A stretch of 64,000 nt of DNA from JAITWN01 sp050486285 (GTDB lineage Bacteria > Pseudomonadota > Gammaproteobacteria > SZUA-140). The translations under genes and the position numbers were made by a program. The notes beneath the pieces are model-generated. The model was not told the origin of the DNA. It made no database searches and was given only the letters and a program-made list of their open reading frames with translations. The stretch lies in the NCBI GenBank assembly GCA_050486285.1, contig JBJHCZ010000001.1, forward strand, positions 248,001 to 312,000. The letters are read 5' to 3'. Below, piece after piece: positions 17,389 through 27,400 of the stretch (the stretch's first letter is position 1; each line of letters begins with the position of its first letter).

Positions 17389-19677
17389 ATGACATCCCTA
17401 CGGTACAGACTGACCGCCCTGTCGCTGGGCCTGCTGGTCTCGCTGCGCGCGTGGTCGCTCGATCCGTTCACGGTCACGGACATTCGCGTCGACGGTCTCG
17501 AACGCATATCGCTTGGCACCGTGCTGAACTACCTCCCCATCGGCGTCGGCGACGACTTCGACGAGTCTCGCGCGGCCGAGGTCATCCGCGCGCTGTTCAA
17601 TACCGGATTTTTCGACGACGTGCGCCTGGCCGCCGATGGCGACGCGCTGTTGCTGACCCTGCGCGAGCGGCCGACGATCGCCTCGATCACGATCACCGGC
17701 AACAAGGACCTCAAGACCGAGCAGCTCACCGAGGCGCTGCGCTCGATCGGTCTGGCCGAGGGGCGCGTGTTCGACCGTTCCTCGCTCGAGCGCATGAAGA
17801 TCGAGCTCGAACGGCAGTATTTCAGCCAGGGCAAGTACGGCGTCCGCGTCGACTCCAGGATCGACGAACTCGACAACAACCGCGTCGACGTCGCCATCGA
17901 GATAGAAGAGGGCGATGTCGCCCGTATCGCGCGCATCTCGGTGGTCGGCAACCGCGCCTACCCGGGCAGCGAACTGCTGACCCGATTCCAGCTCGGCCCG
18001 CCGCGGATGTTCGGTTTCTTCTCCGATAACGACCAGTATTCCCGCCGCATGCTCTCGGGCGATCTCGAGTCGCTGCGTTCGCACTATCTCGACAATGGCT
18101 ACATCAATTTCGCGATCGACTCGACGCAGGTCTCGATCACGCCCGACAAGCGGGATGTCCATGTCACCGTCAACGTCACCGAAGGCGAACAGTACACGGT
18201 CTCCGAGATCCGCCTGACCGGCGACCTGATCGTGCCGGAGGAGGAGTTGCGCGCGCTGATCGCGCTGGAGCCCGGTGACATCTTCTCGCGCAGGCTGGTG
18301 CAGCAGAGCGCGAGCGCGATCAGCGACCGCCTCGGTCTCGAGGGTTACGCCTTCTCGAACGTCAGTCCATCGCCGCGCCCTGATGCGGAGACCCGCGAGG
18401 TCGCGCTGACCTTCATCGTCGATCCGGGCCGCCGCATCTACGTGCGCCGCGTCAACGTCGCCGGCAATCTCAAGACCGAGGACGAGGTCGTGCGCCGGGA
18501 GATCCGCCAGATGGAAGGCGGCTGGATATCGACCGACAAGGTCAGCCGTTCGCGCGTACGACTGATGCGACTCGGCTTCTTCGAGGAGGCCAATGTCGAG
18601 ACACCGGCGGTCCCCGGCGTGCCGGACCAGGTCGATGTCGATTTCACGGTCAGCGAGCGGCCGTCCGGCACGCTGATGGCCGGCATCGGCTATTCGCAGT
18701 CCCAGGGCGTGCTGGTCAACGCCAGCATCAGCCAGGACAACATCTTCGGCACCGGCAAGCGGGTCAGCGCGACGGTCAACAACAGCTCATTCCAGCGTAT
18801 CTACAGTTTTTCCTACACCAACCCGTACTATACGCTGAACGGCATCAGCCGCGGACTGAGCCTGTTCAGCCGCCGCACCGATGCCGGCGCGCTGCAGATC
18901 GCCGACTTCAGCACTGACGTTCACGGCTTCAGCGTCGATTACGGCATCCCGATCAGCGAGTTCAATACCGCGAGCCTCGCCTTCGGCTACGAGAACACCC
19001 GGCTCAACACCAACCAGAACACGCCGCAGGAGTTCCTCGACTTCATCGATTCGAATGCCAGACGTTTCGATATCTACAAGTTCCGCACCGGCGTCTCGCG
19101 CGACACCCGTAATCGCGCGATCCTGGCCGACGAAGGCATGCTGCACAGCCTGTCGACCGAAATCGCGTTGCCCGGTAGCGGCCTCGAATACTGGAAGCTG
19201 CGCTATCGCGGCCTCGGCTATATCCCGCTGTTTGCCGACCTGACCCTGTTGCTCAAGGGGGAACTCGGTTACGGCGACGGTTACGGCGACACCACCGGGC
19301 TGCCGTTCTTCGAGAATTTCTACGCCGGCGGACCGGATTCCGTCCGCGGCTACCGCGCCAGCACGCTCGGCCCGCGCTCGGTCAACCGCCCGCTCGGCGG
19401 CTCTTTCAAGACCACCGGCAGCGCCGAGCTGATCTTTCCGGTGCCCTTTGCCCGGGACAATAACTCATTGCGCCTGAGCACCTTTTTTGATATTGGTAAT
19501 GTCTTCGACGGGACCGGAAATTTCGATAGCAGCGAATTGCGCTCGTCCGTCGGACTGTCCGTCATCTGGTATACGCCGATCGCGCCGATGACCTTCAGCC
19601 TGGCGAGGACGCTGAATGACAAGCCGGGTGACAACACCGAATCCTTCCAGTTCACGCTGGGATCGTTCTTCTTCTGA
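17389..19677 (+). CDS. bamA: Outer-membrane protein assembly factor BamA
   Basis: A 762-residue Omp85 protein, the core of the BAM complex that folds beta-barrels into the outer membrane. A signal peptide ends near AWSLDPF. Five POTRA domains occupy about residues 24-425 (the first begins FTVTDIRVDGLERIS) and a 16-stranded barrel follows. The lid motif is seen in DSVRGYRASTLGPR, and the chain ends in the aromatic signature FTLGSFFF. Its stop codon overlaps the start of the skp-like gene, the chaperone that delivers clients to it. Confidence 0.96.
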   Translation: MTSLRYRLTALSLGLLVSLRAWSLDPFTVTDIRVDGLERISLGTVLNYLPIGVGDDFDESRAAEVIRALFNTGFFDDVRLAADGDALLLTLRERPTIASITITGNKDLKTEQLTEALRSIGLAEGRVFDRSSLERMKIELERQYFSQGKYGVRVDSRIDELDNNRVDVAIEIEEGDVARIARISVVGNRAYPGSELLTRFQLGPPRMFGFFSDNDQYSRRMLSGDLESLRSHYLDNGYINFAIDSTQVSITPDKRDVHVTVNVTEGEQYTVSEIRLTGDLIVPEEELRALIALEPGDIFSRRLVQQSASAISDRLGLEGYAFSNVSPSPRPDAETREVALTFIVDPGRRIYVRRVNVAGNLKTEDEVVRREIRQMEGGWISTDKVSRSRVRLMRLGFFEEANVETPAVPGVPDQVDVDFTVSERPSGTLMAGIGYSQSQGVLVNASISQDNIFGTGKRVSATVNNSSFQRIYSFSYTNPYYTLNGISRGLSLFSRRTDAGALQIADFSTDVHGFSVDYGIPISEFNTASLAFGYENTRLNTNQNTPQEFLDFIDSNARRFDIYKFRTGVSRDTRNRAILADEGMLHSLSTEIALPGSGLEYWKLRYRGLGYIPLFADLTLLLKGELGYGDGYGDTTGLPFFENFYAGGPDSVRGYRASTLGPRSVNRPLGGSFKTTGSAELIFPVPFARDNNSLRLSTFFDIGNVFDGTGNFDSSELRSSVGLSVIWYTPIAPMTFSLARTLNDKPGDNTESFQFTLGSFFF

Positions 19678-20231
19678 TGAAACACCGGAGCACGACATTG
19701 AAGCCTATTCTGACGGTCGCCCTCGCGGCGGCATGCTGGCTGGCAGCGGCCTTGCCGCTCCACGCCGCCGACCTCAAACTCGGATACGTGGATGCAATGC
19801 GACTGCTTGAGGACGCGCCCCAGGCGCGTGACGCCACTGCGCGCCTGCAGCGCGAATTCGCTTCCCGCGAGGAGGAGATCGCGCGCGCGCAGGCCGACGT
19901 CATGCGCATGGAAGATCGCCTCAACCGCGACGGCCCGGTGATGTCCGAGGCCGAGCGCCGCAACATGGGGCTCGATGTCCTGTCGAAGAAGCGCGAACTG
20001 CGGCGCATGCAGGAGGAGTTCCGCGAGGACGTCAACATACGCCGTAGCGATGCGCTCGGTAACCTGCAGGAGCTGATCAAGGAAACGATCCAGGAGGTCG
20101 GCGATGCGGGCGGCTTTCACCTGATCTTTTTTGAAGGCATCGCCTATGCGGATTCCACCCTCGACATCACCGACAAGGTCCTCGAAGGCCTGACCCGACG
20201 TTATCAGGCCGCAACGCCGCAGCGGCGCTAG
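19677..20231 (+). CDS. skp: OmpH/Skp family periplasmic chaperone
   Basis: A 184-residue protein with a cleavable signal peptide (about residues 1-30, ending LHAAD) and an OmpH domain: LGYVDAMRLLEDAP at the start, then a long charged alpha-helical stretch that forms the tentacles, and a short final strand region. Skp holds unfolded outer-membrane proteins in the periplasm. The ATG overlaps the bamA stop (ATGATGA arrangement), and lpxD follows, the standard order. Confidence 0.93.
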   Translation: MKHRSTTLKPILTVALAAACWLAAALPLHAADLKLGYVDAMRLLEDAPQARDATARLQREFASREEEIARAQADVMRMEDRLNRDGPVMSEAERRNMGLDVLSKKRELRRMQEEFREDVNIRRSDALGNLQELIKETIQEVGDAGGFHLIFFEGIAYADSTLDITDKVLEGLTRRYQAATPQRR

Positions 20232-20258
20232 GCCACCACGACGCCAGGAGGCGCGGCA

Positions 20259-21311
20259 TTGGCGTATAGCCTCGGACAACTCGCGGAAAGCTTCGGGTGC
20301 GAGGTGCATGGCGATCCCGGCTGCGTGATCCGGGCGGTGGCCCCGCTCGCGCGCGCCGGCGAAGGCGAGATCGCCTTTCTCGCCAATTCAAAATTCCGTG
20401 ACCAGCTGGCGGCATCGCGCGCCGCAGCGGTGATCATCGCGCCCAGATATCGCGATGAATGCCCGCGCAATGCGTTGCTGACCGATCGCCCCTATGCCGT
20501 TTACGCCCGCGTCGCCCAGTTGCTGCACCCCGATCCCGCGGCCGAGCCCGGCGTCCACCCATCGGCGGTGATCGGCGCGGGCGCCGATATCGATGTTTCC
20601 GCTTCGGTGGCGCCCTGCGCGGTGATCGGCGCGGGCGCACGCATCGGCGCCGGCTGCGTCATCGGCGCCGGCTGCGTCATCGGCGAGCGTACCGAAATCG
20701 GCGCCGGCAGCCGGTTGTCTGCCAATGTCTCCATCGGCGCCGACGTCGTCATCGGGCAACGGGTGCGCATACAATCCGGCGTGGTCATCGGCGAGGCCGG
20801 TTTCGGTTACGCGAACGAGGACGGCGTCTGGGTCCGCATCCCGCAGATCGGTCGGGTGCTGATCGGCGACGACGTCGACATCGGCGCGAATACGACGATC
20901 GATCGCGGCGCGCTCGGCGATACGGTGATCGAGGAGGGTGTAAAACTGGATAATCAGATCCAGATTGCCCACAATGTCCGCATCGGCGCCCATACCGCGA
21001 TCGCCGGCTGCACCGGCATCGCCGGCAGCACGACGATCGGTCGGCGTTGCGCGATCGGCGGCGGCGTCGGCATCAGCGGCCACCTCGAGATCGCCGATGA
21101 CGTTCAGATCACCGGCACGACCTTCGTCAGCCAGTCGATCCTGCAGAAGGGCAGTTACTCGTCGGGCGTCCCGTTCGAGCCGACTGCGTCATGGCGACGA
21201 AACTTCATACGGATGAAGCAACTCGACGACACGGCGCGGCGGGTGACGGAACTGGAACGGCGGATCGGGACCGTCAACGAAAGCCAGGGCGCGAGCCAGA
21301 GGAAAAGGTAG
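20259..21311 (+). CDS. lpxD: UDP-3-O-(3-hydroxymyristoyl)glucosamine N-acyltransferase
   Basis: A 350-residue trimeric acyltransferase for the third step of lipid A synthesis. An N-terminal uridine-binding domain (about 1-100) precedes a left-handed beta-helix of isoleucine-patch hexapeptides (IGAGADIDVS, IGAGCVIG and so on) with the catalytic histidine in NQIQIAHNVRIG, then a C-terminal helix. The start is TTG at 20259, supported by CAGGAGG seven bases upstream; no ATG or GTG gives the conserved N-terminus AYSLGQLAESFG. Confidence 0.95.
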   Translation: MAYSLGQLAESFGCEVHGDPGCVIRAVAPLARAGEGEIAFLANSKFRDQLAASRAAAVIIAPRYRDECPRNALLTDRPYAVYARVAQLLHPDPAAEPGVHPSAVIGAGADIDVSASVAPCAVIGAGARIGAGCVIGAGCVIGERTEIGAGSRLSANVSIGADVVIGQRVRIQSGVVIGEAGFGYANEDGVWVRIPQIGRVLIGDDVDIGANTTIDRGALGDTVIEEGVKLDNQIQIAHNVRIGAHTAIAGCTGIAGSTTIGRRCAIGGGVGISGHLEIADDVQITGTTFVSQSILQKGSYSSGVPFEPTASWRRNFIRMKQLDDTARRVTELERRIGTVNESQGASQRKR

Positions 21312-21317
21312 ACAGGC

Positions 21318-21803
21318 ATGAACGACAAAACGCAGCCCGGCGGTCTCGCGGAAGACGAGGTGATGCACATCCATGAGATCCTGGACCGGTTGCCGCACCG
21401 TTATCCGTTCCTGCTGATCGATCGCGTGACCCGCTATCGCGCCGGCGAGGCGCTGACTGCGATCAAGAACGTCACCTATAACGAACCGTTCTTCACCGGC
21501 CACTTTCCGGTGCGCCCGGTCATGCCCGGGGTGCTGATCCTCGAGGCGATGGCCCAGGCCACCGGCATCCTCGCGTTCCGCACGTCGAATACGCGGCCGA
21601 GCGACGGCACGCTGTATTACCTCGTCGGCATCGACAAGGCCCGCTTCAAGAAGCCGGTCGTGCCCGGCGACCAGGTCATCATTGATGTGACCCTGACGCG
21701 CGCCGTGCGCAATATCTGGTTCTTCGCGACCGAGGCGCGCGTCGACGGCCAGCTCGTCGCCAGCGCCGACATGATGTGTGCCGCGAAGGACATCGACGAT
21801 TGA
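21318..21803 (+). CDS. fabZ: 3-hydroxyacyl-[ACP] dehydratase
   Basis: A 161-residue hot-dog-fold dehydratase of fatty acid synthesis. The catalytic histidine is in FFTGHFPVRPVMPG and the catalytic glutamate in LILEAMAQATG. An N-terminal extension of about 15 residues precedes HEILDRLPHRYPFLLIDRV. It lies between lpxD and lpxA, as usual, and its stop overlaps the TTG start of lpxA by four bases. Confidence 0.96.
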   Translation: MNDKTQPGGLAEDEVMHIHEILDRLPHRYPFLLIDRVTRYRAGEALTAIKNVTYNEPFFTGHFPVRPVMPGVLILEAMAQATGILAFRTSNTRPSDGTLYYLVGIDKARFKKPVVPGDQVIIDVTLTRAVRNIWFFATEARVDGQLVASADMMCAAKDIDD

Positions 21804-22570
21804 TCGACCCGCGCGCCATCGTCGACCCCGACGCCGACCTCGCCGATGATGTCGAGATCGGGCCGTTCTCGATCATCGGCGCCGAGGTCGAGATCGGTCC
21901 GGGTTGCCGCATCGGCCCGCATGTCGTCATCAAGGGACCGACCCGCATCGGTCGCGACAACCGCATCTACCAGTTCGCGTCGATCGGCGAGGCCTCCCAG
22001 GACAAGAAGTACAAGGGCGAGCGCACCGTCCTCGAGATCGGCGACCGCAACGTCATCCGCGAGTATGTGACGATGCATCTGGGCACGGTGCAGGGCGGCG
22101 GCGTGACCCGCGTCGGCCACGATAACCTGTTCATGGTCGGCGTCCATATCGCCCATGACTGCATCATCGGCAATCACACGATCCTTGCCAACAACACCGC
22201 GCTTGCCGGCCATGTGATCATCGAGGACCATGTGATCCTCGGCGGCTACACGCTGGTGCACCAGTTCTGCGCGATCGGGGCCCATGCCTTCTCGTCGGTC
22301 GCCAGCGTCATCACCCGCGACGTCCCGCCCTATGTGCTGGTGTCCGGTCACATGGCGAAGCCCTGCGGCCTCAACACCGAGGGGCTGCGCCGGCGCGGTT
22401 TCAGCGAAGATACCCGGCGCCTGCTGCGCCGCGCCTATCGCATCCTCTACCGCTCGAACCTGCCGCTCGGGCAGGCGGTCAGCGAGTTGCGCGCACTCGC
22501 CGGCGAGTGTCCCGAGGCCGGCGCGATCGCGGACTTCGTCGAGCGTTCGCAGCGCGGCATCGTGCGTTGA
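21800..22570 (+). CDS. lpxA: UDP-N-acetylglucosamine acyltransferase
   Basis: A 256-residue trimeric left-handed beta-helix enzyme that adds the first 3-hydroxyacyl chain to UDP-GlcNAc. It starts IDPRAIVDPDADLADDVEIGPF, the normal N-terminus, read from a TTG at 21800. The catalytic histidine is in VGVHIAHDCIIGNHTI, and the C-terminal helical domain includes GLRRRGFSEDTRRLLRRAYR. Translationally coupled to fabZ. Confidence 0.96.
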   Translation: MIDPRAIVDPDADLADDVEIGPFSIIGAEVEIGPGCRIGPHVVIKGPTRIGRDNRIYQFASIGEASQDKKYKGERTVLEIGDRNVIREYVTMHLGTVQGGGVTRVGHDNLFMVGVHIAHDCIIGNHTILANNTALAGHVIIEDHVILGGYTLVHQFCAIGAHAFSSVASVITRDVPPYVLVSGHMAKPCGLNTEGLRRRGFSEDTRRLLRRAYRILYRSNLPLGQAVSELRALAGECPEAGAIADFVERSQRGIVR

Positions 22571-22579
22571 GCCGCGGCG

Positions 22580-23731
22580 ATGCTGCGCGTCGGTCTCGTC
22601 GCCGGTGAAACCTCGGGCGATTTCCTCGGCGAAGGACTGATCGCCGCGATACGCGAACGCGTGCCCGAGGCCCGTTTCGAGGGCATCGCCGGTCCGCGCA
22701 TGGTCGCCGCCGGTTGCGAGTCCCTCTATCCGATGGAACGATTGTCGGTGATGGGGCTGGTCGAGGTGCTCGGTCGTTACCGCGAGCTCCACCGCATGCG
22801 CGAGCGGCTCGCCGGCCATTTCATCGCGAATCCTCCCGACGTCTTCGTCGGCATCGACGCGCCGGATTTCAACCTCGGCCTCGAGGCGCGGCTCAAGGCG
22901 CGGGGCATCCCCGCCGCGCATTATGTCAGTCCGACCGTATGGGCCTGGCGCCGCAATCGCCTGCGCAAGATCGGCGACTCGGTGAACCTGATGCTGACGC
23001 TGTTTCCGTTCGAGGCCGCGCTCTATGAGGAGCGCGGCATCCCGGTGCGCTACGTCGGCCATCCCTTCGCCGATGCGATCCCGCCCGGCGTCGATGCCGG
23101 CGTCGCGCGCGCCGGTCTCGGGCTGCCGGCCGGCGGAGAACTCGTCGCGCTGCTGCCGGGCAGCCGGGAGTCCGAGGTGCGCAGCCTGGCGCCGGCCTTC
23201 ATCGGCGCGGCGCGCTGGTGTCTGGAACGCCGGCCCGGCCTGCGTTTCGCGGCGCCGATGGTCAATGCGCGGGTGCGCGCGCTGTTCGAGACCGCGCTTG
23301 CCGCCGATCCGGGGCTGCCGGTGACGCTGTTCGACGGGCGCGCCCGCGAGGTCATGGCCGCCGCCGACGCGGTGTTGCTCGCGAGCGGGACTGCCTCGCT
23401 CGAGGCGATGTTGCTCGAGCGGCCGATGGTGGTCGCCTACCGGGTCTCGCCGCTGACTTACTGGATCGGCCGGCGCCTCCTCTATGTCGATAACTATGCG
23501 ATGCCGAACCTGCTCGCGGGCGAGCAGGTCGCGCCGGAATTCATCCAGGACGCGGCGACCCCGGAGGCCCTCGGCAGCGCGCTGCTGCGCTATCTCGAGG
23601 ACCCTGCCGCCGCAAGCCGGGTGCGGGAGCGCTTCGCGCACCTGCACGAAGCCTTGCGCCAGGGCGCGAATGCCCGTGCCGCCGAGGCCGTCATCGCGCT
23701 GGCGCGGGGCAGGACCGAGGGGGCCGCGTGA
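22580..23731 (+). CDS. lpxB: Lipid-A-disaccharide synthase
   Basis: A 383-residue GT19 glycosyltransferase that condenses UDP-2,3-diacylglucosamine and lipid X. VGLVAGETSGDFLGEGLI, YVSPTVWAWRRNRLRKI, LPGSRESEVRSLAP and the C-terminal LASGTASLEAMLLERPMVVAYR are all present. It starts nine bases after lpxA, and its stop overlaps the GTG of rnhB. Confidence 0.95.
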   Translation: MLRVGLVAGETSGDFLGEGLIAAIRERVPEARFEGIAGPRMVAAGCESLYPMERLSVMGLVEVLGRYRELHRMRERLAGHFIANPPDVFVGIDAPDFNLGLEARLKARGIPAAHYVSPTVWAWRRNRLRKIGDSVNLMLTLFPFEAALYEERGIPVRYVGHPFADAIPPGVDAGVARAGLGLPAGGELVALLPGSRESEVRSLAPAFIGAARWCLERRPGLRFAAPMVNARVRALFETALAADPGLPVTLFDGRAREVMAAADAVLLASGTASLEAMLLERPMVVAYRVSPLTYWIGRRLLYVDNYAMPNLLAGEQVAPEFIQDAATPEALGSALLRYLEDPAAASRVRERFAHLHEALRQGANARAAEAVIALARGRTEGAA

Positions 23732-24432
23732 TCCCGGTGTACCCTGCAATGGCCGACGGGCTCGCCGCCGGGGTCGACGAGGCGGGGCGCGGGCCGCTGG
23801 CCGGCCCGGTCATCGCCGCCGCGGTGATCCTCGACCCGGCGCGGCGGATCGAAGGACTCGCCGATTCCAAGACGCTCAGCGCGGCGCGACGGGAACGCCT
23901 CGCCGTCGAGATCGAGTCCCGGGCGCTGGCCTTCGCGCTCGGCCGCGCCGAGGCCGGGGAGATCGACCACCTGAACATCCTGCAGGCGACGCTGCTCGCG
24001 ATGCAGCGCGCGGTCGCCGCGCTCGAGCCGGCGCCCGAGCGCGCGTGGATCGACGGCTGTCATTGTCCCCGGCTGGCCTGTCCGGCGGTCGCGGTCGTGC
24101 AGGGCGACCGCAAGCTGGCGGCGATCGCCGCGGCGTCGATCCTCGCGAAAGTGGCCCGTGATCGCGAGATGTGCGCCCTCGATGCCGAATATCCCGGCTA
24201 CGGCTTTGCCCGCCACAAGGGCTACCCGACCCGCGACCACGTCGCCGCGCTGGCGGCGCTCGGCGTCACGCCGGTGCACCGGCGGTCCTTCGGGCCGGTG
24301 CGGGTATGGGGTCAGAGTCGTTTGATCGGCGATGGACTGCGAGAAACGATCCACAGCGGGGATCAAACGACTCTGACCCCGGGGGATCAACCCCGGGGAT
24401 CAAATGACTCTGACCCCGGCGGTTTTCGGTAA
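23728..24432 (+). CDS. rnhB: Ribonuclease HII with a repeat-encoded C-terminal tail
   Basis: A 234-residue protein. Residues up to about 195 are RNase HII, which removes ribonucleotides from DNA: GVDEAGRGPLAGPV holds the first catalytic Asp and Glu, WIDGCHCPRLACP the next Asp, and HHRRSFGPV-type VHRRSFGPVRVW the C-terminal block. The family normally ends about ten residues after RRSFGPV. Here about 40 residues from GQSRLIGD to the stop are encoded by a palindromic repeat (24308-24417), so the native tail has been replaced. The GTG at 23728 overlaps the lpxB stop; the ATG at 23749 is an alternative start. Confidence 0.92.
   Translation: MIPVYPAMADGLAAGVDEAGRGPLAGPVIAAAVILDPARRIEGLADSKTLSAARRERLAVEIESRALAFALGRAEAGEIDHLNILQATLLAMQRAVAALEPAPERAWIDGCHCPRLACPAVAVVQGDRKLAAIAAASILAKVARDREMCALDAEYPGYGFARHKGYPTRDHVAALAALGVTPVHRRSFGPVRVWGQSRLIGDGLRETIHSGDQTTLTPGDQPRGSNDSDPGGFR
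24308..24417. repeat. Palindromic element, 20-bp arms plus a third arm copy
   Basis: GGGGTCAGAGTCGTTTGATC at 24308-24327 is matched by a perfect inverted copy at 24361-24380, around a 33-bp centre. A second right arm with one mismatch follows at 24398-24417 after a short GGGGATCAA-type linker. The centre resembles the centre of the element at 52609-52683 (shared CTGCGA and CCAC blocks). The element is read through by the end of rnhB and finishes 25 bp before dnaE. Confidence 0.9.
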
Positions 24433-24442
24433 AATAGCCCCC

Positions 24443-27400
24443 ATGCCGCCTCCGTTCGTCCATCTGCACCTGCATACCGATTACTCGCTGATCGACGGCC
24501 TCGTCGGCATCAAGCCGCTGGTGCGGGCGACGGCCGCGGCCGGCATGCCGGCGGTCGCGCTGACCGACCAGTGCAACCTGTTCGCGATGGTCAAGTTCTA
24601 CAAGGCGGCGATCGACGCCGGGATAAAGCCGATCATCGGCGCCGAATTGTGGCTGCACAATGACTCCGGGCCGAAGCAGCCGCATCGCATCGTCCTGCTG
24701 TGCCAGGACAGGAGCGGCTACCTGAACCTGAACCGGCTCGTGACCCGTGCCTATGTCGAGGGCCAGCGCCATCCGTATCCGGTCGTGCATCGCGAATGGG
24801 TCGCCGAGGCCGCCGCAGGACTGATCCTGCTGGCGGGACGATCCTCCGATATCGGCCAGGCCCTGCTGGCGGGACGCGCGGACGAGGCCGCGGCGCTGCT
24901 CGATGGCTGGCGACGCGACTTTCCGCACCGCTGTTACCTCGAGCTGGTCCGCACCGGTCGCGCCGACGAGGAACGGTTCGTGCACGATGCCGTCGAACTC
25001 GCGCTCGCGCATGAGGCGCCGGTGGTCGCGAGCAACGACGTCCGCTTCCTCGCCGCCGCTGATTTCGAGGCACACGAGGCGCGGGTCTGCATCCATGAAG
25101 GGCGCACGCTCGACGACCCGCGTCGCGCGCGCCACTACAGCGAACAGCAATACCTGCGCACGCCAGGGGAGATGGCCGAGCTGTTCAGCGACCTGCCAGA
25201 GGCGATCGAGAACACGGTCGAGATCGCGCGCCGCTGCAATCTCGAACTGACGCTCGGCGAGAACGTGCTGCCGGACTTCCCGGTCCCCGCCGGCATGACG
25301 ACCGAATCGTATTTCATCAGCGAGGCCCGCGCCGGCCTCGCGCAGCGGCTCGCCGCGCTCGACGCCGTCGATCCGGCCGGCGCCGCCGCGCGCAGCGAGC
25401 CCTACCGCGCCCGTCTCGAGCACGAACTGGACGTCATCGTCCGCATGGGGTTCCCCGGCTATTTCCTCATCGTCGCCGACTTCATCCGCTGGGCGAAGGA
25501 TAACGGCGTGCCGGTCGGTCCCGGTCGCGGCTCCGGCGCCGGCTCGCTGGTGGCGTGGTCGCTCGGCATCACCGACCTCGATCCGATCGCCTACGACCTG
25601 CTGTTCGAGCGCTTTCTGAATCCGGAGCGCGTGTCGCTGCCGGACTTCGACATCGACTTCTGCATGGACGGACGTGACCGCGTCATCGAATACGTCGCGC
25701 AACGTTACGGCCGCGATCGCGTCTCGCAGATCATCACCTACGGCCGAATGGCGGCCAAGGCCGTCGTTCGCGACGTCGGACGCGTGCTCGGCCACCCCTA
25801 CGGCTTCGTCGACAAGCTCGCCAAGCTGATCCCGTTCGAGATCGGCATGACGCTGGAGAAGGCGCTGGCGGGCGAGGAGGAGCTGAAGCGCCGTTACGAC
25901 GAGGAAGAGGACGTCGCGACGCTGATCGATCTCGCGCTGAAGCTCGAGGGCGTGGTCCGCAACGCCGGCCGTCACGCCGGCGGCGTCGTCATCGCGCCGT
26001 CGGCGCTGACCGATTTCGCGCCGCTGTACTGCGAGCAGGACGGCGCCAATCCGGTCACCCAGTTCGACATGAAGGATATCGAGGCGGTCGGACTCGTCAA
26101 GTTCGACTTCCTCGGCCTGCGCACGCTGACGATCATCGACCGCTGCGTGCGTTCGGTCAGGGCGCGCACCGGCGGCGACATCGACATCACCCGCCTGGCG
26201 ATGGACGACGCGCCGACCTTCGACCTGCTGAAGGCCTGCGCGACGACCGCAGTGTTCCAGCTCGAGTCGCGCGGCATGAAGGACCTGATCAAGCGCCTGC
26301 AGCCGGATTGTTTCGACGACATGATCGCGCTGGTCGCGCTATTCCGTCCCGGTCCGCTGCAATCCGGCATGGTCGACGACTTCATCGACCGCAAGCACGG
26401 CCGCGCAAAGGTCAATTATCCGCACCCGGCGCTGGAGCCGATCCTGCGCCCGACCTACGGCGTGATCCTCTACCAGGAACAGGTCATGCAGATCGCCCAG
26501 GTGCTCGCCGGCTACACGCTCGGCGAGGCGGATCTGCTCAGGCGCGCGATGGGCAAGAAGCTGCCCGAGGAGATGGCGAAACAGAAGGACGGCTTCGTCA
26601 GCGGCGCGACCGCGCGCGGCGTCGAGGCCAAGACCGCCGATTACATCTTCGACCTGGTCGAGAAGTTCGCCGGCTACGGCTTCAACAAGTCGCATTCCGC
26701 CGCCTACGCGCTGATCGCCTACCAGACCGCCTGGCTGAAGGCGCATTACCCGGCCGATTTCATGGCCTCGGTGATGTCCGCGGACATGGACAATACCGAC
26801 AAGGTCGTCATGCTCATCGACGAGTGTCGCTCGCTCGGCCTCGAGGTGCTGCCGCCGGACATCAACCGCTGCCACTATGAATTCACCGTCGCCGGCGAGC
26901 GTACGATCCTCTATGGACTCGGCGCGATCAAGGGCGTCGGCGAGGCGGCGCTCGGCGGCCTCCTCGAGGAACGCGAGGCGAACGGTCCCTATACCGATCT
27001 GTTCGATCTGTGCCGCCGCATCGATCCGCGACGCGCGAATCGCCGCGTGCTCGAGGCCCTGATCCGCTCGGGCGCGCTCGACTCGCTCGACGTGAATCGC
27101 GCCCGATCGATGCACCTGCTGACCGAGGCGATGCAATGGGCGGAGCGGCGGTCGCGCGACCGCGAGGTCGGCCAGGATGACCTGTTCGGCGGCGGCCCCG
27201 CCGTTCGCGAGCAGGACGCGCATCATGAATCCCTGCGCGCGGATGTGCCCGAATGGAGCGAGGAGCGGCGCCTGCAGGGCGAAAAGGACACCCTCGGCCT
27301 CTATCTGACCGGCCATCCGATCGAGCGCTATCGCCGGGAGCTGGCAAGCTTCGTCACCTCTTCCATCGCCGCGTTGCGTCCGACCGCGGACCAGAACGTC

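Noticed and set aside
21617..23749. Minus-strand frame of 710 codons across fabZ, lpxA and lpxB
   Set aside because: The plus strand carries three unmistakable lipid A and fatty acid genes; the antisense translation shows no conserved motif.
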